A stretch of 64,000 nucleotides of DNA from Vibrio sp. SCSIO 43137 (GTDB taxonomy: Bacteria; Pseudomonadota; Gammaproteobacteria; Enterobacterales; Vibrionaceae), in contig NZ_CP116383.1 in the NCBI RefSeq assembly GCF_028201475.1, forward strand, positions 744,001 through 808,000, given 5' to 3'. Shown here piece by piece: positions 34,675 to 45,450 of the stretch. The position numbers and the translations under genes were made by a program. The notes beneath the pieces were generated by a model. The model was given only the letters and a program-made list of their open reading frames with translations. It did not search any database and was not told the DNA's origin. Position 1 is the first letter of the stretch, and the number at the start of each line of letters is the position of its first letter.

Positions 34675-35409
34675 ATGGCAACTGTATCAATGCGCGATAT
34701 GCTTAAAGCTGGTGTTCACTTCGGTCACCAGACTCGTTACTGGAACCCAAAAATGAAGCCATTCATCTTTGGTGCTCGTAACAAAGTTCATATCATCAAC
34801 CTAGAAAAAACTGTTCCAATGTTCAACGACGCTCTAGCAGAAATTGCTAAAGTTGGTGAGAAGAAAGGTAAAGTTCTTTTCGTTGGTACAAAACGCGCTG
34901 CATCTGAAGCTGTTAAAGAAGCTGCTATCAACAGCAACCAGTTCTACGTTAACAACCGCTGGTTAGGCGGTATGCTAACAAACTACAAAACTGTTCGTCA
35001 GTCTATCAAGCGCCTTAAAGATCTTGAAGCTCAGGCTCAAGACGGTACTTTTGACAAACTAACTAAGAAAGAAGCTCTAATGCGTACTCGTGAAATGGAG
35101 AAGCTAGAGAAATCTCTTGGTGGTATCAAAGACATGGGTGGTCTTCCTGACGCGCTGTTCGTAATCGATGCTGATCACGAGCACATTGCAGTTAAAGAAG
35201 CTAACAACCTGGGCATCCCAGTATACGCTGTAGTTGATACTAACTCTGACCCAGATGGTGTTGACTTTATCATTCCTGGTAACGACGATGCGATCCGCGC
35301 CGTTCAGCTATACCTGAACGCTGCTGCTGAAGCTGTTAAAGAAGGTCGTAACCAAGACTTAGCTGCGGCTGTTGAAGAAAAAGACGGTTTCGTAGAAGAA
35401 GCTGAATAA
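34675..35409 (+). CDS. rpsB: 30S ribosomal protein S2
   Basis: 244 residues, beginning [33 protein letters not shown], the S2 N-terminus. Other hallmarks are [45 protein letters not shown] and the C-terminal [17 protein letters not shown]2 bridges the head and body of the 30S subunit. An upstream in-frame ATG at 34642 lies in a leader hairpin and is not the start; the ATG at 34675 follows AGAGGA. Codon use is strongly biased, as expected for high expression. tsf follows after a partial terminator. Confidence 0.98.
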   Translation: MATVSMRDMLKAGVHFGHQTRYWNPKMKPFIFGARNKVHIINLEKTVPMFNDALAEIAKVGEKKGKVLFVGTKRAASEAVKEAAINSNQFYVNNRWLGGMLTNYKTVRQSIKRLKDLEAQAQDGTFDKLTKKEALMRTREMEKLEKSLGGIKDMGGLPDALFVIDADHEHIAVKEANNLGIPVYAVVDTNSDPDGVDFIIPGNDDAIRAVQLYLNAAAEAVKEGRNQDLAAAVEEKDGFVEEAE

Positions 35410-35477
35410 TAGCGGACTCTGACGTCATACTTAGTTATGTAGTGAATAGTTTCAATACGTACTAAGGTATAGTTAGT

Positions 35478-35510
35478 ATCAGGGGCCCGTACTAAGGCCC
35501 CTGATTTTTA
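35478..35510 (+). terminator. Attenuator or terminator between rpsB and tsf
   Basis: ATCAGGGGCC (35478-35487) and GGCCCCTGAT (35496-35505) form a perfect 10-bp stem with TTTTTATCTT after it. Because tsf depends on transcription from rpsB in related bacteria, this is likely a partial terminator that sets the S2 to EF-Ts ratio. CGTACTAAGG occurs twice here, before the stem and in the loop. Confidence 0.82.
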
Positions 35511-35540
35511 TCTTATCCGGAATCAACTGAGGAATAGAGA

Positions 35541-36386
35541 ATGGCAACTGTAACTGCTGCTCTAGTAAAAGAACTGCGCGAGCGTACTGGCGCAGGTATG
35601 ATGGAATGTAAAAAAGCGCTTGTTGCTGCGGACGCTGATATTGAACTAGCGATCGAAAACATGCGTAAAAGTGGTGCGGCTAAAGCAGCTAAAAAAGCGG
35701 GTAACGTTGCTGCTGAAGGTACCATCATTATTAAACAAGCTGACGGTGTTGCTGCACTTCTTGAAGTAAACTGTCAAACTGACTTTGTAGCGAAAGACGG
35801 AAGCTTCCTGGCATTTGCTAACGAAGTAGCTGACGCTGCTGTAGCTGAAAAACTTGACGCTGCTGCTCTTCAGGCTAAGTTTGAAGAAGCTCGTATCGCT
35901 CTTGTTGCTAAAATCGGCGAAAACATCAGTATCCGTCGTGTTGAGTACATTGAAGGTGCAAGCCTTGCTGAGTACCGTCACGGTGAGCGTATCGGTGTTG
36001 TTGTTGCCGGTGAAGCTGACGCTGAAACTCTTAAGCACGTTGCAATGCACGTTGCTGCATCTAAGCCTGAGTTTGTTAACCCAGAAGATGTACCTGCTGA
36101 AGTAGTAGAAAAAGAGAAAGCGGTTCAGGTTGAAATCGCAATGAACGAAGGCAAACCTGCAGAGATCGCAGAGAAAATGGTTATCGGCCGTATGAAGAAA
36201 TTCACCGGCGAAATCTCTCTGACTGGTCAGGCTTTCATCATGGAACCTAAGAAGACTGTAGGCGAAATGCTGAAAGAGAAAGGCGCTTCTGTAGCTAACT
36301 TCGTTCGTCTAGAAGTTGGTGAAGGCATCGAGAAAGCGGCAGAAATGAGCTTTGCAGATGAAGTAGCAGCGGTACAAAAAGGTTAA
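35541..36386 (+). CDS. tsf: Translation elongation factor Ts
   Basis: 281 residues. It has the EF-Ts N-terminal domain ([19 protein letters not shown]), the [17 protein letters not shown] motif of the first core subdomain and the C-terminal dimerisation part. It is the nucleotide exchange factor for EF-Tu. It has very strong codon bias. It follows rpsB and is ended by a good terminator. Confidence 0.98.
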   Translation: MATVTAALVKELRERTGAGMMECKKALVAADADIELAIENMRKSGAAKAAKKAGNVAAEGTIIIKQADGVAALLEVNCQTDFVAKDGSFLAFANEVADAAVAEKLDAAALQAKFEEARIALVAKIGENISIRRVEYIEGASLAEYRHGERIGVVVAGEADAETLKHVAMHVAASKPEFVNPEDVPAEVVEKEKAVQVEIAMNEGKPAEIAEKMVIGRMKKFTGEISLTGQAFIMEPKKTVGEMLKEKGASVANFVRLEVGEGIEKAAEMSFADEVAAVQKG

Positions 36387-36409
36387 TCCTTAGCGTATCT
36401 TGCTTGATA

Positions 36410-36439
36410 AAGACCGTAGCTAAGGCTGCGGTCTTTTTG
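36410..36439 (+). terminator. Intrinsic terminator after tsf
   Basis: AAAGACCGTAGC (36410-36421) pairs with GCTGCGGTCTTT (36426-36437) with one G-U pair over a TAAG loop, followed by further Ts. Confidence 0.9.
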
Positions 36440-36511
36440 TGAATAGCTAACTAAATTAGCTGTCATAAATAGGAATTATTTTTACAAATAGCTGTTTCTT
36501 ACTGAACTGTC

Positions 36512-36610
36512 ATCAGGCAGGCATCGATAAGCAAACCCTCTGCGCCAGAGATGGCGCAGCGGAGCCCCATGGGTGGGTTAACGTGTGTTTGTGTTCGATG
36601 TCTGCCGATA
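36512..36610. repeat. Structured palindromic element between tsf and pyrH (repeat or RNA)
   Basis: GGCAGGCATCGA (36516-36527) is complementary to TCGATGTCTGCC (36595-36606) with one G-U pair. Inside, AACCC (36534-36538) faces GGGTT (36575-36579), and CTGCGCCA (36540-36547) forms an 8-bp hairpin with TGGCGCAG (36552-36559) over a GAGA loop. The GC-rich core (GCGGAGCCCCATGGGTGGGTT) sits in an AT-rich 313-base gap. No T-tract or open frame is present. I recall similar GGAGCCCCATGG palindromes recurring in marine gammaproteobacteria, which favours a repeat, but a pyrH leader RNA is also possible. Confidence 0.55.
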
Positions 36611-36699
36611 TGAATCATAATGAGTAATAGCTTATTTAATTAACAGTAGTTTTTATCTATAACAGTTAATCAGTAACTTTACATCGGAAGGTATACTCC

Positions 36700-37431
36700 A
36701 TGACAACAAATCCTAAACCAGCGTATCAGCGAATCCTTTTGAAACTTAGTGGTGAAGCACTTCAGGGCGAAGAAGGTTTTGGTATTGATCCAACTATACT
36801 AGACAGAATGGCTCAGGAAGTGAAAGAGCTGGTTGAGCTCGGCGTGCAGGTTGGTGTGGTTATCGGTGGTGGTAACCTTTTCCGTGGCGCAGGCCTTGCG
36901 GAAGCGGGTATGAACCGTGTAGTGGGTGACCACATGGGTATGCTGGCAACAGTGATGAACGGACTGGCAATGCGTGATGCTCTGCACCGTGCGTATGTTA
37001 ATGCCCGTGTAATGTCGGCAATTCCGCTTAAAGGTGTGTGTGATGACTATAACTGGGCTGATGCTATTTCTCAGCTACGTCAGGGACGTGTTGTTATCTT
37101 TTCTGCCGGTACCGGTAACCCGTTTTTCACTACTGATTCAGCGGCTTGCCTGCGCGGTATCGAAATTGAAGCGGATGTTGTGCTGAAAGCCACAAAAGTT
37201 GACGGAGTATTTACTGCTGACCCGGTAGCCAACCCAGATGCAGAGCTGTATGATAAGCTATCTTATAGTGCTGTTCTTGAAAAAGAACTAAAAGTTATGG
37301 ACTTGGCGGCATTTACACTGGCACGTGACCATAAAATGCCGATCCGCGTATTTAATATGAACAAGCCAGGCGCATTACGTCGCGTGGTGATGGGTGAAGC
37401 TGAAGGCACATTAATCAGTGACGCTGAATAA
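36700..37431 (+). CDS. pyrH: Uridylate kinase
   Basis: 243 residues of the amino-acid-kinase fold. The N-terminal [20 protein letters not shown] carries the phosphate-binding lysine; [31 protein letters not shown] and [15 protein letters not shown] follow. It phosphorylates UMP to UDP, is allosterically activated by GTP and inhibited by UTP. It lies in the usual rpsB-tsf-pyrH-frr order but after a terminator and a 313-base gap, so it probably has its own promoter. AAGG lies near the ATG. Confidence 0.97.
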   Translation: MTTNPKPAYQRILLKLSGEALQGEEGFGIDPTILDRMAQEVKELVELGVQVGVVIGGGNLFRGAGLAEAGMNRVVGDHMGMLATVMNGLAMRDALHRAYVNARVMSAIPLKGVCDDYNWADAISQLRQGRVVIFSAGTGNPFFTTDSAACLRGIEIEADVVLKATKVDGVFTADPVANPDAELYDKLSYSAVLEKELKVMDLAAFTLARDHKMPIRVFNMNKPGALRRVVMGEAEGTLISDAE

Positions 37432-37478
37432 GCTTTGCTGTTTGCTCAGGCAATTAAAGATCAATTTAAGGTGAAAAC

Positions 37479-38036
37479 GTGATTAACGAAATCAAAGTAG
37501 ACGCGCAGGAGCGCATGGAAAAAAGTGTTGAAGCGCTTAAGAATAACCTTTCAAAGGTAAGAACTGGTCGTGCTCACCCTAGCTTACTCTCTGGTATTAC
37601 CGTTGAGTATTACGGTGCACCAACTCCCCTGAATCAGATTGCTAACGTTATTGCTGAAGATGCCCGTACACTGGCGATTACAGTATTCGATAAAGAACTG
37701 ACTCAGGCAGTAGAGAAAGCCATCATGATGTCAGATCTCGGGCTGAACCCAATGTCAGCCGGTACGGTTATCCGTGTTCCGCTTCCTCCGCTGACAGAAG
37801 AGCGTCGTCGTGACCTGGTTAAGATCGTACGTGGTGAAGCTGAAAATGGCCGTGTAGCGATTCGTAACATTCGTCGTGATGCAAATAGTGACCTGAAAGG
37901 TCTTCTGAAAGAGAAAGAGATCTCTGAAGATGAAGATCGTAAAGCGCAGGAAGATATTCAGAAAATCACTGATGCTGCGGTTAAGAGCGTAGACGAAGTG
38001 CTTGCTGCAAAAGAAAAAGAGTTGATGGAAGTCTAA
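37479..38036 (+). CDS. frr: Ribosome recycling factor
   Basis: 185 residues, the standard RRF length. It has the three-helix-bundle pattern ([29 protein letters not shown]) and the conserved [20 protein letters not shown] motif, here [19 protein letters not shown]. With EF-G it splits post-termination ribosomes. The start is GTG at 37479 after TAAGGTG, giving [13 protein letters not shown] as in other Vibrio RRFs. A terminator follows. Confidence 0.97.
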   Translation: MINEIKVDAQERMEKSVEALKNNLSKVRTGRAHPSLLSGITVEYYGAPTPLNQIANVIAEDARTLAITVFDKELTQAVEKAIMMSDLGLNPMSAGTVIRVPLPPLTEERRRDLVKIVRGEAENGRVAIRNIRRDANSDLKGLLKEKEISEDEDRKAQEDIQKITDAAVKSVDEVLAAKEKELMEV

Positions 38037-38063
38037 TCTGACTCATTACCGGCTCTGACAATT

Positions 38064-38104
38064 AACGCTGTGCGTGTAGTATATCTGCGGCGCAGCGTTT
38101 TTTT
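38064..38104 (+). terminator. Intrinsic terminator after frr
   Basis: AACGCTGTGC (38064-38073) pairs with GCGCAGCGTT (38090-38099), one G-U pair, with a 16-base loop. It is followed by a run of seven Ts. Confidence 0.82.
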
Positions 38105-38144
38105 ATGCTATTATCCACAACCCATTTAACCATTAATTCATAAC

Positions 38145-38894
38145 ATGCCTGAATCTCAAGTTACCAATACAGATCTCCCTAAGCATATTGCGGTCATAAT
38201 GGATGGGAACGGCCGTTGGGCTAAGTCAAAAGGAAAACCCAGAGTATTTGGCCACAGAGCCGGTGCAAAAGCAGTACGTAAAACCATTTCAGGGGCGGCC
38301 AGACTTGGTATACAAGCCATTACCATGTTTGCCTTCAGCAGTGAAAACTGGCGACGACCTGAAGAAGAGGTGAGCCTGCTGATGGATCTGTTTGTTACCG
38401 CCCTTACTAAAGAAGTTAAGAAGCTGCATGCAAATAATCTGAGGTTAAGGGTCATTGGTGATATCTCCAAATTCAGCACCCGCCTGCAGGAAAAGATTCG
38501 CGATGCGGAGCAACTGACAGAAAAAAACAGTGGTATGGTGGTGAATATTGCTGCCAATTATGGTGGTAAGTGGGATATCACAGAAGCAACCAAAGCGGTT
38601 GCTGAAAAAGTTCAATCTGGTGAATTACAAGTCAGTGATATCTCAGAAGAGGTGATCAACTCACATTTAACAATGTCCGACTTGCCAGCGGTGGATCTTT
38701 TAATTAGAACAAGTGGCGAATGTCGGATTAGTAATTTTATGTTGTGGCAACTTGCTTACGCAGAAATCTATTTCACTTCAGAGTATTGGCCGGATTTTGA
38801 TGAAGAGAAACTGGCTGAGGCTGTATCCTGGTTTGTGACCCGTGAACGCCGTTTTGGTTGTACCGGTGAGCAGATAAAGGCGTTAATGGAATAA
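38145..38894 (+). CDS. uppS: Undecaprenyl diphosphate synthase
   Basis: A 249-residue cis-prenyltransferase. The catalytic P-loop-like motif [28 protein letters not shown] is at residues 14-41, and the IPP-binding region reads [26 protein letters not shown]. It adds eight IPP units to farnesyl diphosphate (made by IspA, encoded at about 6 kb) to give the C55 carrier for peptidoglycan and O-antigen. The histidine found after the glutamate in E. coli (RTGGEHRISNF) is cysteine here. Other species also vary at this position. cdsA follows after 14 bases. Confidence 0.96.
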   Translation: MPESQVTNTDLPKHIAVIMDGNGRWAKSKGKPRVFGHRAGAKAVRKTISGAARLGIQAITMFAFSSENWRRPEEEVSLLMDLFVTALTKEVKKLHANNLRLRVIGDISKFSTRLQEKIRDAEQLTEKNSGMVVNIAANYGGKWDITEATKAVAEKVQSGELQVSDISEEVINSHLTMSDLPAVDLLIRTSGECRISNFMLWQLAYAEIYFTSEYWPDFDEEKLAEAVSWFVTRERRFGCTGEQIKALME

Positions 38895-38908
38895 TTTAAG
38901 GTACCCTT

Positions 38909-39751
38909 TTGAAACAAAGAATAATAACCGGGCTGATATTAGCTCCTCTGGCGGCGCTGGCAATTTTTAAACTCTCTTTTCCTCTTTTTATGCTAGTGAT
39001 TGCGGCCATCTGTATTATTGCATTTTGGGAGTGGGCGCAGTTTGTTAACAGCCCGAACCGCTATCTGGCTATGATTCCGACCATACTGGCACTAGTATTC
39101 AGTGTGATAGCGGTTCCGTCTGATGTGGTGAGTCTTAACTCGATTAGCCCTCTTCACTATCTGATTCTTGCTGTAGCAGCCTGTTGGTGGCTCGTTGCCA
39201 GTTATCTGGCTGTCAGTTACCCCTCTTCAACGGATAAATGGCAACACTCAAAAGTTCTGAGACACCTGTTTGGAATGCTGACAGTGATCCCGTTTTTCTG
39301 GAGCATGTTACTGCTAAGGGCTCAAAATATCGAATCTGAACCTTATCATGGTGCAAACCTGGTTCTGTTTGTCTGTCTTCTTGTCTGGGCTGCCGATAGC
39401 GGGGCTTACTTTGCCGGTAAATCTTTCGGCAAACATAAAATGGCGCCAAATGTCAGCCCGAATAAAACCATTGAAGGTCTTGTAGGTGGTATTATCGTTG
39501 CTCTGCTGGTTGGCTGGGGTGCTGCCAGCCTGCTGGAAATTACCTTCAAGAGTGGTGTAATTATGGTGGTTATCACTCTGATCACGGTTGTAATTTCAGT
39601 GCTGGGAGATCTTGTGGAAAGTATGTTCAAACGGGTTTCCGGTATTAAAGACAGCAGTAATATTATTCCCGGCCACGGTGGTGTATTAGACCGGATTGAC
39701 AGTCTGACTGCTGCTTTCCCTGTGTTCACCTTGCTCTATTTCACACTTTAG
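38909..39751 (+). CDS. cdsA: Phosphatidate cytidylyltransferase
   Basis: A 280-residue polytopic inner-membrane enzyme (about seven or eight hydrophobic segments) that makes CDP-diacylglycerol from phosphatidate and CTP. The C-terminal signature is clear: GDLVESMFKRVSGIKDSSNIIPGHGGVLDRIDSLTAAFP, and ADSGAYFAGKSFGKHKMAPNVSPNKTIEG precedes it. The start is TTG at 38909 with TAAGGT upstream; no ATG lies nearby that would keep the N-terminus. It works upstream of PgpA (at about 2 kb) in phosphatidylglycerol synthesis. Confidence 0.96.
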   Translation: MKQRIITGLILAPLAALAIFKLSFPLFMLVIAAICIIAFWEWAQFVNSPNRYLAMIPTILALVFSVIAVPSDVVSLNSISPLHYLILAVAACWWLVASYLAVSYPSSTDKWQHSKVLRHLFGMLTVIPFFWSMLLLRAQNIESEPYHGANLVLFVCLLVWAADSGAYFAGKSFGKHKMAPNVSPNKTIEGLVGGIIVALLVGWGAASLLEITFKSGVIMVVITLITVVISVLGDLVESMFKRVSGIKDSSNIIPGHGGVLDRIDSLTAAFPVFTLLYFTL

Positions 39752-39822
39752 TTGGCCTGAGAGGCATTTAATATGCCTGTTAAGTACTCTACCACTTCGC
39801 AATAATTAATGGTTAATTCTGC

Positions 39823-41031
39823 ATGCAAAACATTTCGATTCTAGGTGCAACAGGTTCAATCGGCAGTAGCACGCTTAAGGTGATTGGTGAAAATCCCGAT
39901 AAGTTTAACGTGACTGCTTTAGCGGCAGGATCGAACGTAGAGCAGATGAGAATCTTGTGTCAGAAGTGGCAGCCTGAATATGCTGCTATGTCTGATGTTT
40001 CTGCGGCAAAACAGCTTGAACAGCAGCTCGCTTCTCTGTCTCTTAATACCAAAGTTGTGGCCGGAGAAGAGGGGCTTTGCTATGTCGCCTCACTAAGTCA
40101 GGTTGATATGGTGATGGCGGCTATTGTCGGGGCCGCTGGTTTAGTGCCTACAATGGCTGCGGTAAAAGCGGGTAAGCGAGTTTTGCTGGCCAATAAAGAA
40201 GCGCTGGTTATGTCCGGCCAACTGTTTATCGAGGCGGTTGAAGCTCATGGTGCGGAACTGCTTCCTGTTGATAGCGAACATAATGCGATATTTCAGTGTC
40301 TGCCTGAAAGTGTACAACGTAACCCGGGACGCTGTGATCTGCAGGCTGAAGGTGTCAGTAATATTTTGCTGACCGGCTCCGGCGGACCATTCCGCTATTC
40401 TGATGTTTCTGCTCTCTCATCCGTAACACCGGAACAGGCAATAGCCCACCCTAACTGGTCAATGGGGCCAAAGATATCTGTTGATTCTGCGACAATGATG
40501 AATAAAGGGTTGGAGTTTATTGAGGCAAAATGGCTGTTTAACTGCCAACGGGAACAGTTAAAAGTTCTTATCCACCCTCAATCAGTGATTCACTCCATGG
40601 TTCAGTATAAAGACGGCTCCGTACTGGCGCAGATGGGGGAGCCTGATATGTGTACTCCTATTGCACTGACCATGTCTTACCCTCAGCGTATCTCGTCAAC
40701 GGTATCTGCACTAGACTTTACTAAGGTAGGTGAGCTTACTTTCCTTGAGCCGGATTTCGCCCGTTACCCTTGCCTTAAACTGGCCATTGATGCCTGTTAT
40801 GAAGGGCAACATGCGACAACGTCGATTAATGCAGCAAATGAGGTGGCAGTCGACGCCTTTTTGAAAAAACAGCTGAACTTTACCGATATTGCCGTTGTCA
40901 ATGAACGTGTATTGACAAAAGTGTGTAACGAAATGCAACCGCAGAGACTGGATAACTTGGAAAGCTTACTTGAGCTGGATAGAATGGCTCGCGTATTGGC
41001 AAAGGAAGTTATTAGAGAACGCTCATTATGA
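39823..41031 (+). CDS. ispC: 1-deoxy-D-xylulose 5-phosphate reductoisomerase
   Basis: 402 residues (also called dxr). It starts with an NADPH-binding Rossmann motif [16 protein letters not shown]. Catalytic and metal-binding segments are [58 protein letters not shown] and [16 protein letters not shown]. It converts DXP, made by Dxs at the other end of the window, to MEP. A short hairpin (AGGCAT/ATGCCT) lies in the 71-base gap after cdsA. Its end overlaps rseP by four bases. Confidence 0.97.
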   Translation: MQNISILGATGSIGSSTLKVIGENPDKFNVTALAAGSNVEQMRILCQKWQPEYAAMSDVSAAKQLEQQLASLSLNTKVVAGEEGLCYVASLSQVDMVMAAIVGAAGLVPTMAAVKAGKRVLLANKEALVMSGQLFIEAVEAHGAELLPVDSEHNAIFQCLPESVQRNPGRCDLQAEGVSNILLTGSGGPFRYSDVSALSSVTPEQAIAHPNWSMGPKISVDSATMMNKGLEFIEAKWLFNCQREQLKVLIHPQSVIHSMVQYKDGSVLAQMGEPDMCTPIALTMSYPQRISSTVSALDFTKVGELTFLEPDFARYPCLKLAIDACYEGQHATTSINAANEVAVDAFLKKQLNFTDIAVVNERVLTKVCNEMQPQRLDNLESLLELDRMARVLAKEVIRERSL

Positions 41032-42386
41032 TTGATATTTTATGGAATCTGGCCAGCTTTATAATTGCCCTGAGTATTCTTGTTGCTGTGCATGAGTTTG
41101 GTCATTTCTGGGTTGCAAGGAAATGTGGCGTCAAGGTAGAGAAGTTTTCCATAGGCTTCGGTCGCTCTATCTGGAAGAAAAAAGGTAAAGACGGCACAGA
41201 GTATAGTTTGTCAGTTATCCCTCTAGGCGGTTATGTAAAAATGCTTGATGGCCGCACAGATGATGTTCCTGAATCGATGAAAGATCAGGCCTTTGATACT
41301 AAGCCGCTATGGCAGAGAAGTGCCGTTGTTGCTGCTGGTCCGGCCTTTAACTTTTTCTTTGCGGTTTTTGCCTACTGGCTGGTATTCCTTATTGGTGTTC
41401 CGGCGGTGAAACCGGTTATCGGTGAAGTGACTCCCAACTCTATCGTTGCTCGGGCTGGCTTAGAAAAAGGCATGCAGTTTACTTCAATCGACGGTAACAA
41501 AACACCTGACTGGGAATCAGTAAACATGGGCTTGGTATCCCATATTGGTGATCAGGAACTGGTGGTTACTGTTAAACCTGCTGATGAATATGGTATTGAA
41601 GAAACCAAAGTTATAGATATTCGTTCCTGGAAATTTAATCCGGAAACGGAATCGGCCATGAAAACCCTTGGTTTTACCCCTTATACGCCTGAAATATATA
41701 CCCGTCTGGCGATGGTGGCAGAGCAGGGCGCTGCAGAAAACGCAGGTTTACAGGTTGGTGATACCATCCTTGCTATAAATGGTACGGTGATTGATAGCTG
41801 GCAGCAGGTGGTCGAGATGATTCAGGACTCACCAAATAAACCGCTGGATATGCTGCTGGAGCGAAACGGCAGTCAAATTACAAAAGTTGTGGTTCCAGCC
41901 AGCCGTACACTGGATGACGGCCGCGAGATTGGCTTTGCCGGTATCAGCCCTGCCATCGCTGAGTGGCCTGAGTCTTATAAGGTTGAACAGCGCTATGGCC
42001 CCATCGATGCGGTAGCGAAAGCGGTTGAGAAAACCGGACAGATTGTAGCTCTTACCTTTAATATGCTGAAGAAGCTGATCTTTGGTGATGTGGGGCTGAA
42101 TAATTTAAGCGGACCAATCTCCATTGCCAAAGGGGCAGGAGCAACAGCAGAGTACGGTTTAGTCTATTTCCTCGGTTTTCTGGCTCTGATCAGCGTTAAC
42201 TTAGGAATTATCAATCTGTTGCCTCTGCCTATTCTGGATGGTGGTCACTTACTGTTTTATATGATTGAAGCTGTTATACGCCGCCCTGTTTCTGAAAAAG
42301 TGCAGGAGATGGGCTTTCGTATCGGGGGAGCGATTATTTTCTCCCTTATGGCTGTCGCTATTTTTAATGATTTTATGCGTCTGTGA
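41028..42386 (+). CDS. rseP: Site-2 protease RseP
   Basis: A 452-residue intramembrane zinc metalloprotease. The HExxH motif is in the first membrane helix ([16 protein letters not shown]), two PDZ domains lie in the periplasm (about 125-215 and 225-310), and the third ligand region is [20 protein letters not shown] near the C-terminus. It cleaves anti-sigma-E factor RseA after DegS, and also signal-peptide remnants. The start overlaps ispC by four bases. It is placed directly before bamA, as in E. coli, joining stress signalling to outer-membrane assembly. Confidence 0.96.
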   Translation: MIDILWNLASFIIALSILVAVHEFGHFWVARKCGVKVEKFSIGFGRSIWKKKGKDGTEYSLSVIPLGGYVKMLDGRTDDVPESMKDQAFDTKPLWQRSAVVAAGPAFNFFFAVFAYWLVFLIGVPAVKPVIGEVTPNSIVARAGLEKGMQFTSIDGNKTPDWESVNMGLVSHIGDQELVVTVKPADEYGIEETKVIDIRSWKFNPETESAMKTLGFTPYTPEIYTRLAMVAEQGAAENAGLQVGDTILAINGTVIDSWQQVVEMIQDSPNKPLDMLLERNGSQITKVVVPASRTLDDGREIGFAGISPAIAEWPESYKVEQRYGPIDAVAKAVEKTGQIVALTFNMLKKLIFGDVGLNNLSGPISIAKGAGATAEYGLVYFLGFLALISVNLGIINLLPLPILDGGHLLFYMIEAVIRRPVSEKVQEMGFRIGGAIIFSLMAVAIFNDFMRL

Positions 42387-42405
42387 TGTTGCAGTTCACA
42401 TAAGC

Positions 42406-42438
42406 CGGATTTAACCGCTTTATTCTGAAGCGGATCCG
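42406..42438 (+). other. Stable hairpin between rseP and bamA
   Basis: CGGAT (42406-42410) and CCGCTT (42415-42420) pair with AAGCGG (42428-42433) and ATCCG (42434-42438), an 11-bp stem with a four-base bulge. There is no T-tract, so it may be an mRNA processing or stability element rather than a terminator. Confidence 0.45.
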
Positions 42439-42505
42439 TCTGGTTGAGTGATAAGTTACACCATTGCAGGAACAAAAGAAGTATCAAGGAACATTTATAA
42501 CTGGT

Positions 42506-44923
42506 ATGGCAATTAAACAACTACTACTCGCCTCCATTATCGTCGCTAGTTCAGCCGTCAGTGCTGCTGAACAATTTGTGGTAAAAGATATTAAAGTCGA
42601 AGGCTTGCAACGTGTGGCACTAGGTGCTGCTTTGCTGAAAATTCCTGTGCGGATTGGTGATTCTGTCAGTTCACAGGATGTTGCCGGAATTATCCGTTCT
42701 CTTTACGACTCGGGTAACTACGAAGACGTTAAGGTACTAAGAGACGGTGACGTACTTGTTGTGCAGGTACAGGAACGTCCGACCATTGCTAATATCTCTT
42801 TTTCCGGAAACAAAGCGATAAAAGAAGAGCAGCTTCAACAGAACCTTGATGCATCAGATATACGTACTGGTGAAGCCCTTGACCGCACCACGCTGAGTAA
42901 TATAGAGAAAGGACTGGAAGATTTTTATTACAGTGTGGGTAAATACAACGCCTCTGTTCAGGCTGTTGTAACACCTCTGCCAAGAAACCGTGCTGACCTT
43001 AAGTTTGTCTTTTCTGAAGGTGTTTCAGCCAAAATCCAACAGATCAATTTTATCGGCAATGAAGTGTTCAGTGATGATGAGCTCCTGTCCCGTTTTGATC
43101 TGAATGTTGATCTTTCATGGTGGAACTTCCTCTCTGATGATAAATATCAGAAGCAGGTGCTGGCAGCAGATATTGAAAAACTGACATCATATTACTTAGA
43201 CCGCGGTTATGTGAAGTTTAAGATTGACTCCACACAAGTGGCGATTTCTCCCGATAAGAAAGGCGTTTATATCACCCTGAATATCGATGAAGGTAAGCCT
43301 TACACCATTAAAGGCGTTAACTTTAAGGGTGAACTGATCGGCAAAGAAGCTGAGTTTGAGAAGATGGTGCCATTTGAAGATGGCGATATTTACAATGGCT
43401 CTCTGGTTACTCAGTTAGAAGAGAATGTAAAACGTATCCTTGGTGAGGCCGGTTATGCCTATCCTAAGGTATATACTCAGCCCGAATTTGATGATGAGAA
43501 GCAGCAGGTTACCCTGACAATCTATGTTGAAGCGGGTAAACGTATCTATGTGCGTGATATACGCTTTACCGGTAATAATGCCACCAAAGATGAAGTATTG
43601 CGTCGTGAAATGCGTCAGATGGAAGGGAGCTGGTTAAACTCTAAATCCATCGATACGGGTAAAACCCGCCTGAACCGGCTTGGATTCTTTGAAACCGTTG
43701 ATGTACAGACGGTACGTGTTCCGGGCACAGATGATCAGGTAGATCTGGTTTATAGCGTTAAAGAAGCGAACTCCGGCAGCATTAACTTTGGTGTTGGTTA
43801 TGGTACTGCGTCTGGTGTCAGTTTTCAGGTTGGCCTGCAGCAAGATAACTTTGCCGGTACAGGTAACCGCATTGGTGTCAGCGCTTCTATGAATGACTCT
43901 TCTAAGAATGTGACATTAGAATATAGAGATCCTTACTGGAATCTGGATGGTGTTAGTTTAGGCGGAAAAATCTTCTATAACGAGTTTAAAGCCTCTGAAG
44001 CGGGTATTGTCGATTATACCAACCAAAGTTACGGTACCGGACTGACATGGGGTTTCCCATATGATGAACTGAATTTCCTTGAGTTTGGTATCGGATATAA
44101 GCACAACAAGATCTCAAATCTGGAATCTTACGTACAGATTGAGCAGTTCCTGGCAGCCCAGAAAAAGAATATGAAGGGAGCTAACGAACTGGTTGTTGAT
44201 GACTTTGATATTACTCTGGGATGGAGCCGGAACAATCTGAACAGAGGCTTTTTCCCGACTGCCGGTAACCATCAGAGTGCTTCATTTAAGATTACCGTAC
44301 CGGGATCTGATGTGCAGTACTTTAAGACTCAGTACAATGTCCGTCAGTATATTCCCCTGACCAAGAAACATGAGTTTACCCTGCTGTTACGCGGTAAGTT
44401 AGGTTATGGTAACGGTTATGGTAAGGCGGCTGACGGTAATGACAACCTGTATCCGTTCTATGAGAACTTCTATGCTGGTGGTTTCTCTACTCTGCGCGGA
44501 TTTAGTTCTAACTCCGCAGGTCCAAAAGCGGTATATAACCAGAGTGTCGGTAACAACCCTAACTATATCGCAACAGATAAGTCAGTAGGTGGTAACGCAA
44601 CGGCATTAGCCAGTGTTGAGCTAATCGTTCCTACCCCGTTCGCATCAGACGAGGCGAGAAGTCAGGTAAGAACCAGTATTTTCTTTGATATGGCCAGTGT
44701 CTGGGATACGGAGTTTAAATACCGTAAAGCAGATCCTAATATGTCAGGCAAAGATTACTACTACGATTACTCTGACCCGACCAATTATCGTTCGTCATAC
44801 GGTGCTGCAGTGCAGTGGATGTCTCCGATGGGGCCACTGGTGTTCTCCATTGCAAAACCGGTTAAAAAATTCAAAGGTGACAGTGAAGAGTTCTTCTCTT
44901 TCACCATAGGCAAAACTTTCTAA
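42506..44923 (+). CDS. bamA: Outer membrane protein assembly factor BamA
   Basis: 805 residues. A signal peptide ([20 protein letters not shown], cleaved before AEQF) is followed by five POTRA domains (about 21-420) and a C-terminal 16-strand Omp85 barrel. The barrel contains the lid-loop RGF motif ([13 protein letters not shown]) and ends with phenylalanine (FSFTIGKTF), the outer-membrane signature. It is the core of the BAM complex that inserts beta-barrel proteins. The frame is open 14 codons upstream to a TTG, but the ATG at 42506 gives a proper signal peptide. The ribosome-binding site is weak and distant. Confidence 0.97.
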   Translation: MAIKQLLLASIIVASSAVSAAEQFVVKDIKVEGLQRVALGAALLKIPVRIGDSVSSQDVAGIIRSLYDSGNYEDVKVLRDGDVLVVQVQERPTIANISFSGNKAIKEEQLQQNLDASDIRTGEALDRTTLSNIEKGLEDFYYSVGKYNASVQAVVTPLPRNRADLKFVFSEGVSAKIQQINFIGNEVFSDDELLSRFDLNVDLSWWNFLSDDKYQKQVLAADIEKLTSYYLDRGYVKFKIDSTQVAISPDKKGVYITLNIDEGKPYTIKGVNFKGELIGKEAEFEKMVPFEDGDIYNGSLVTQLEENVKRILGEAGYAYPKVYTQPEFDDEKQQVTLTIYVEAGKRIYVRDIRFTGNNATKDEVLRREMRQMEGSWLNSKSIDTGKTRLNRLGFFETVDVQTVRVPGTDDQVDLVYSVKEANSGSINFGVGYGTASGVSFQVGLQQDNFAGTGNRIGVSASMNDSSKNVTLEYRDPYWNLDGVSLGGKIFYNEFKASEAGIVDYTNQSYGTGLTWGFPYDELNFLEFGIGYKHNKISNLESYVQIEQFLAAQKKNMKGANELVVDDFDITLGWSRNNLNRGFFPTAGNHQSASFKITVPGSDVQYFKTQYNVRQYIPLTKKHEFTLLLRGKLGYGNGYGKAADGNDNLYPFYENFYAGGFSTLRGFSSNSAGPKAVYNQSVGNNPNYIATDKSVGGNATALASVELIVPTPFASDEARSQVRTSIFFDMASVWDTEFKYRKADPNMSGKDYYYDYSDPTNYRSSYGAAVQWMSPMGPLVFSIAKPVKKFKGDSEEFFSFTIGKTF

Positions 44924-44935
44924 AAGGATCATATT

Positions 44936-45445
44936 TTGAAAAAGATTGTTAAAGCTGCTGGTATCAGCCTTGTAGTTCTAAGTGCGTCAATGTTTGCTAA
45001 CGCGGCTGAAGCTGCGCAGAAAGTGGGCTATATCAGTACCGCCTATATTGTAAAAAATATGCCTCAGCGTGAAGCGATTATGACTAAGCTTCAGGGTGAG
45101 CTTAAAGATGACCGTGCTGAGCTGGAAAGAATCAGTGCAGCTATTAATACCAAGGCGCAGCAGATAGATCGTGATGGTGCACTGCTGGGAGAAGACGGTA
45201 TTCAGAAACTAAAGATTGATATCAGCTCACTTCAGGCTGAAGGTAAGATTAAGCAGGAAGCTTACCAGAAGAAAGCTCAGGCTCTGGAATATAAAGCCCG
45301 CACCCAGACTCTGGAGCTGATTCAGAAAGCGGTAGAGAAAATTGCCGATAAAGATGGTTTTGATATGGTTATTGATGCCCAGTCTCTGCAGTTTGCTAAA
45401 CCAGAACTAAACTTAACTGAAAAAGTGCTTGCTGAACTTAAGTAA
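44936..45445 (+). CDS. skp: Periplasmic chaperone Skp (OmpH)
   Basis: 169 residues. The signal peptide reads [26 protein letters not shown], and the mature part is a long helical hairpin ([28 protein letters not shown]) forming the tentacles of the trimer. It carries unfolded outer-membrane proteins to BamA, encoded just upstream. The start is TTG at 44936 after AAAAGGATC. lpxD follows after five bases. Confidence 0.95.
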   Translation: MKKIVKAAGISLVVLSASMFANAAEAAQKVGYISTAYIVKNMPQREAIMTKLQGELKDDRAELERISAAINTKAQQIDRDGALLGEDGIQKLKIDISSLQAEGKIKQEAYQKKAQALEYKARTQTLELIQKAVEKIADKDGFDMVIDAQSLQFAKPELNLTEKVLAELK

Positions 45446-45450
45446 TTATT

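Noticed and set aside
36512..36610. c-di-GMP riboswitch (GEMM) between tsf and pyrH
   Set aside because: GCAAACC and GGGTGGG-like strings suggested it, but the order and the conserved loop sequences of GEMM are not met.
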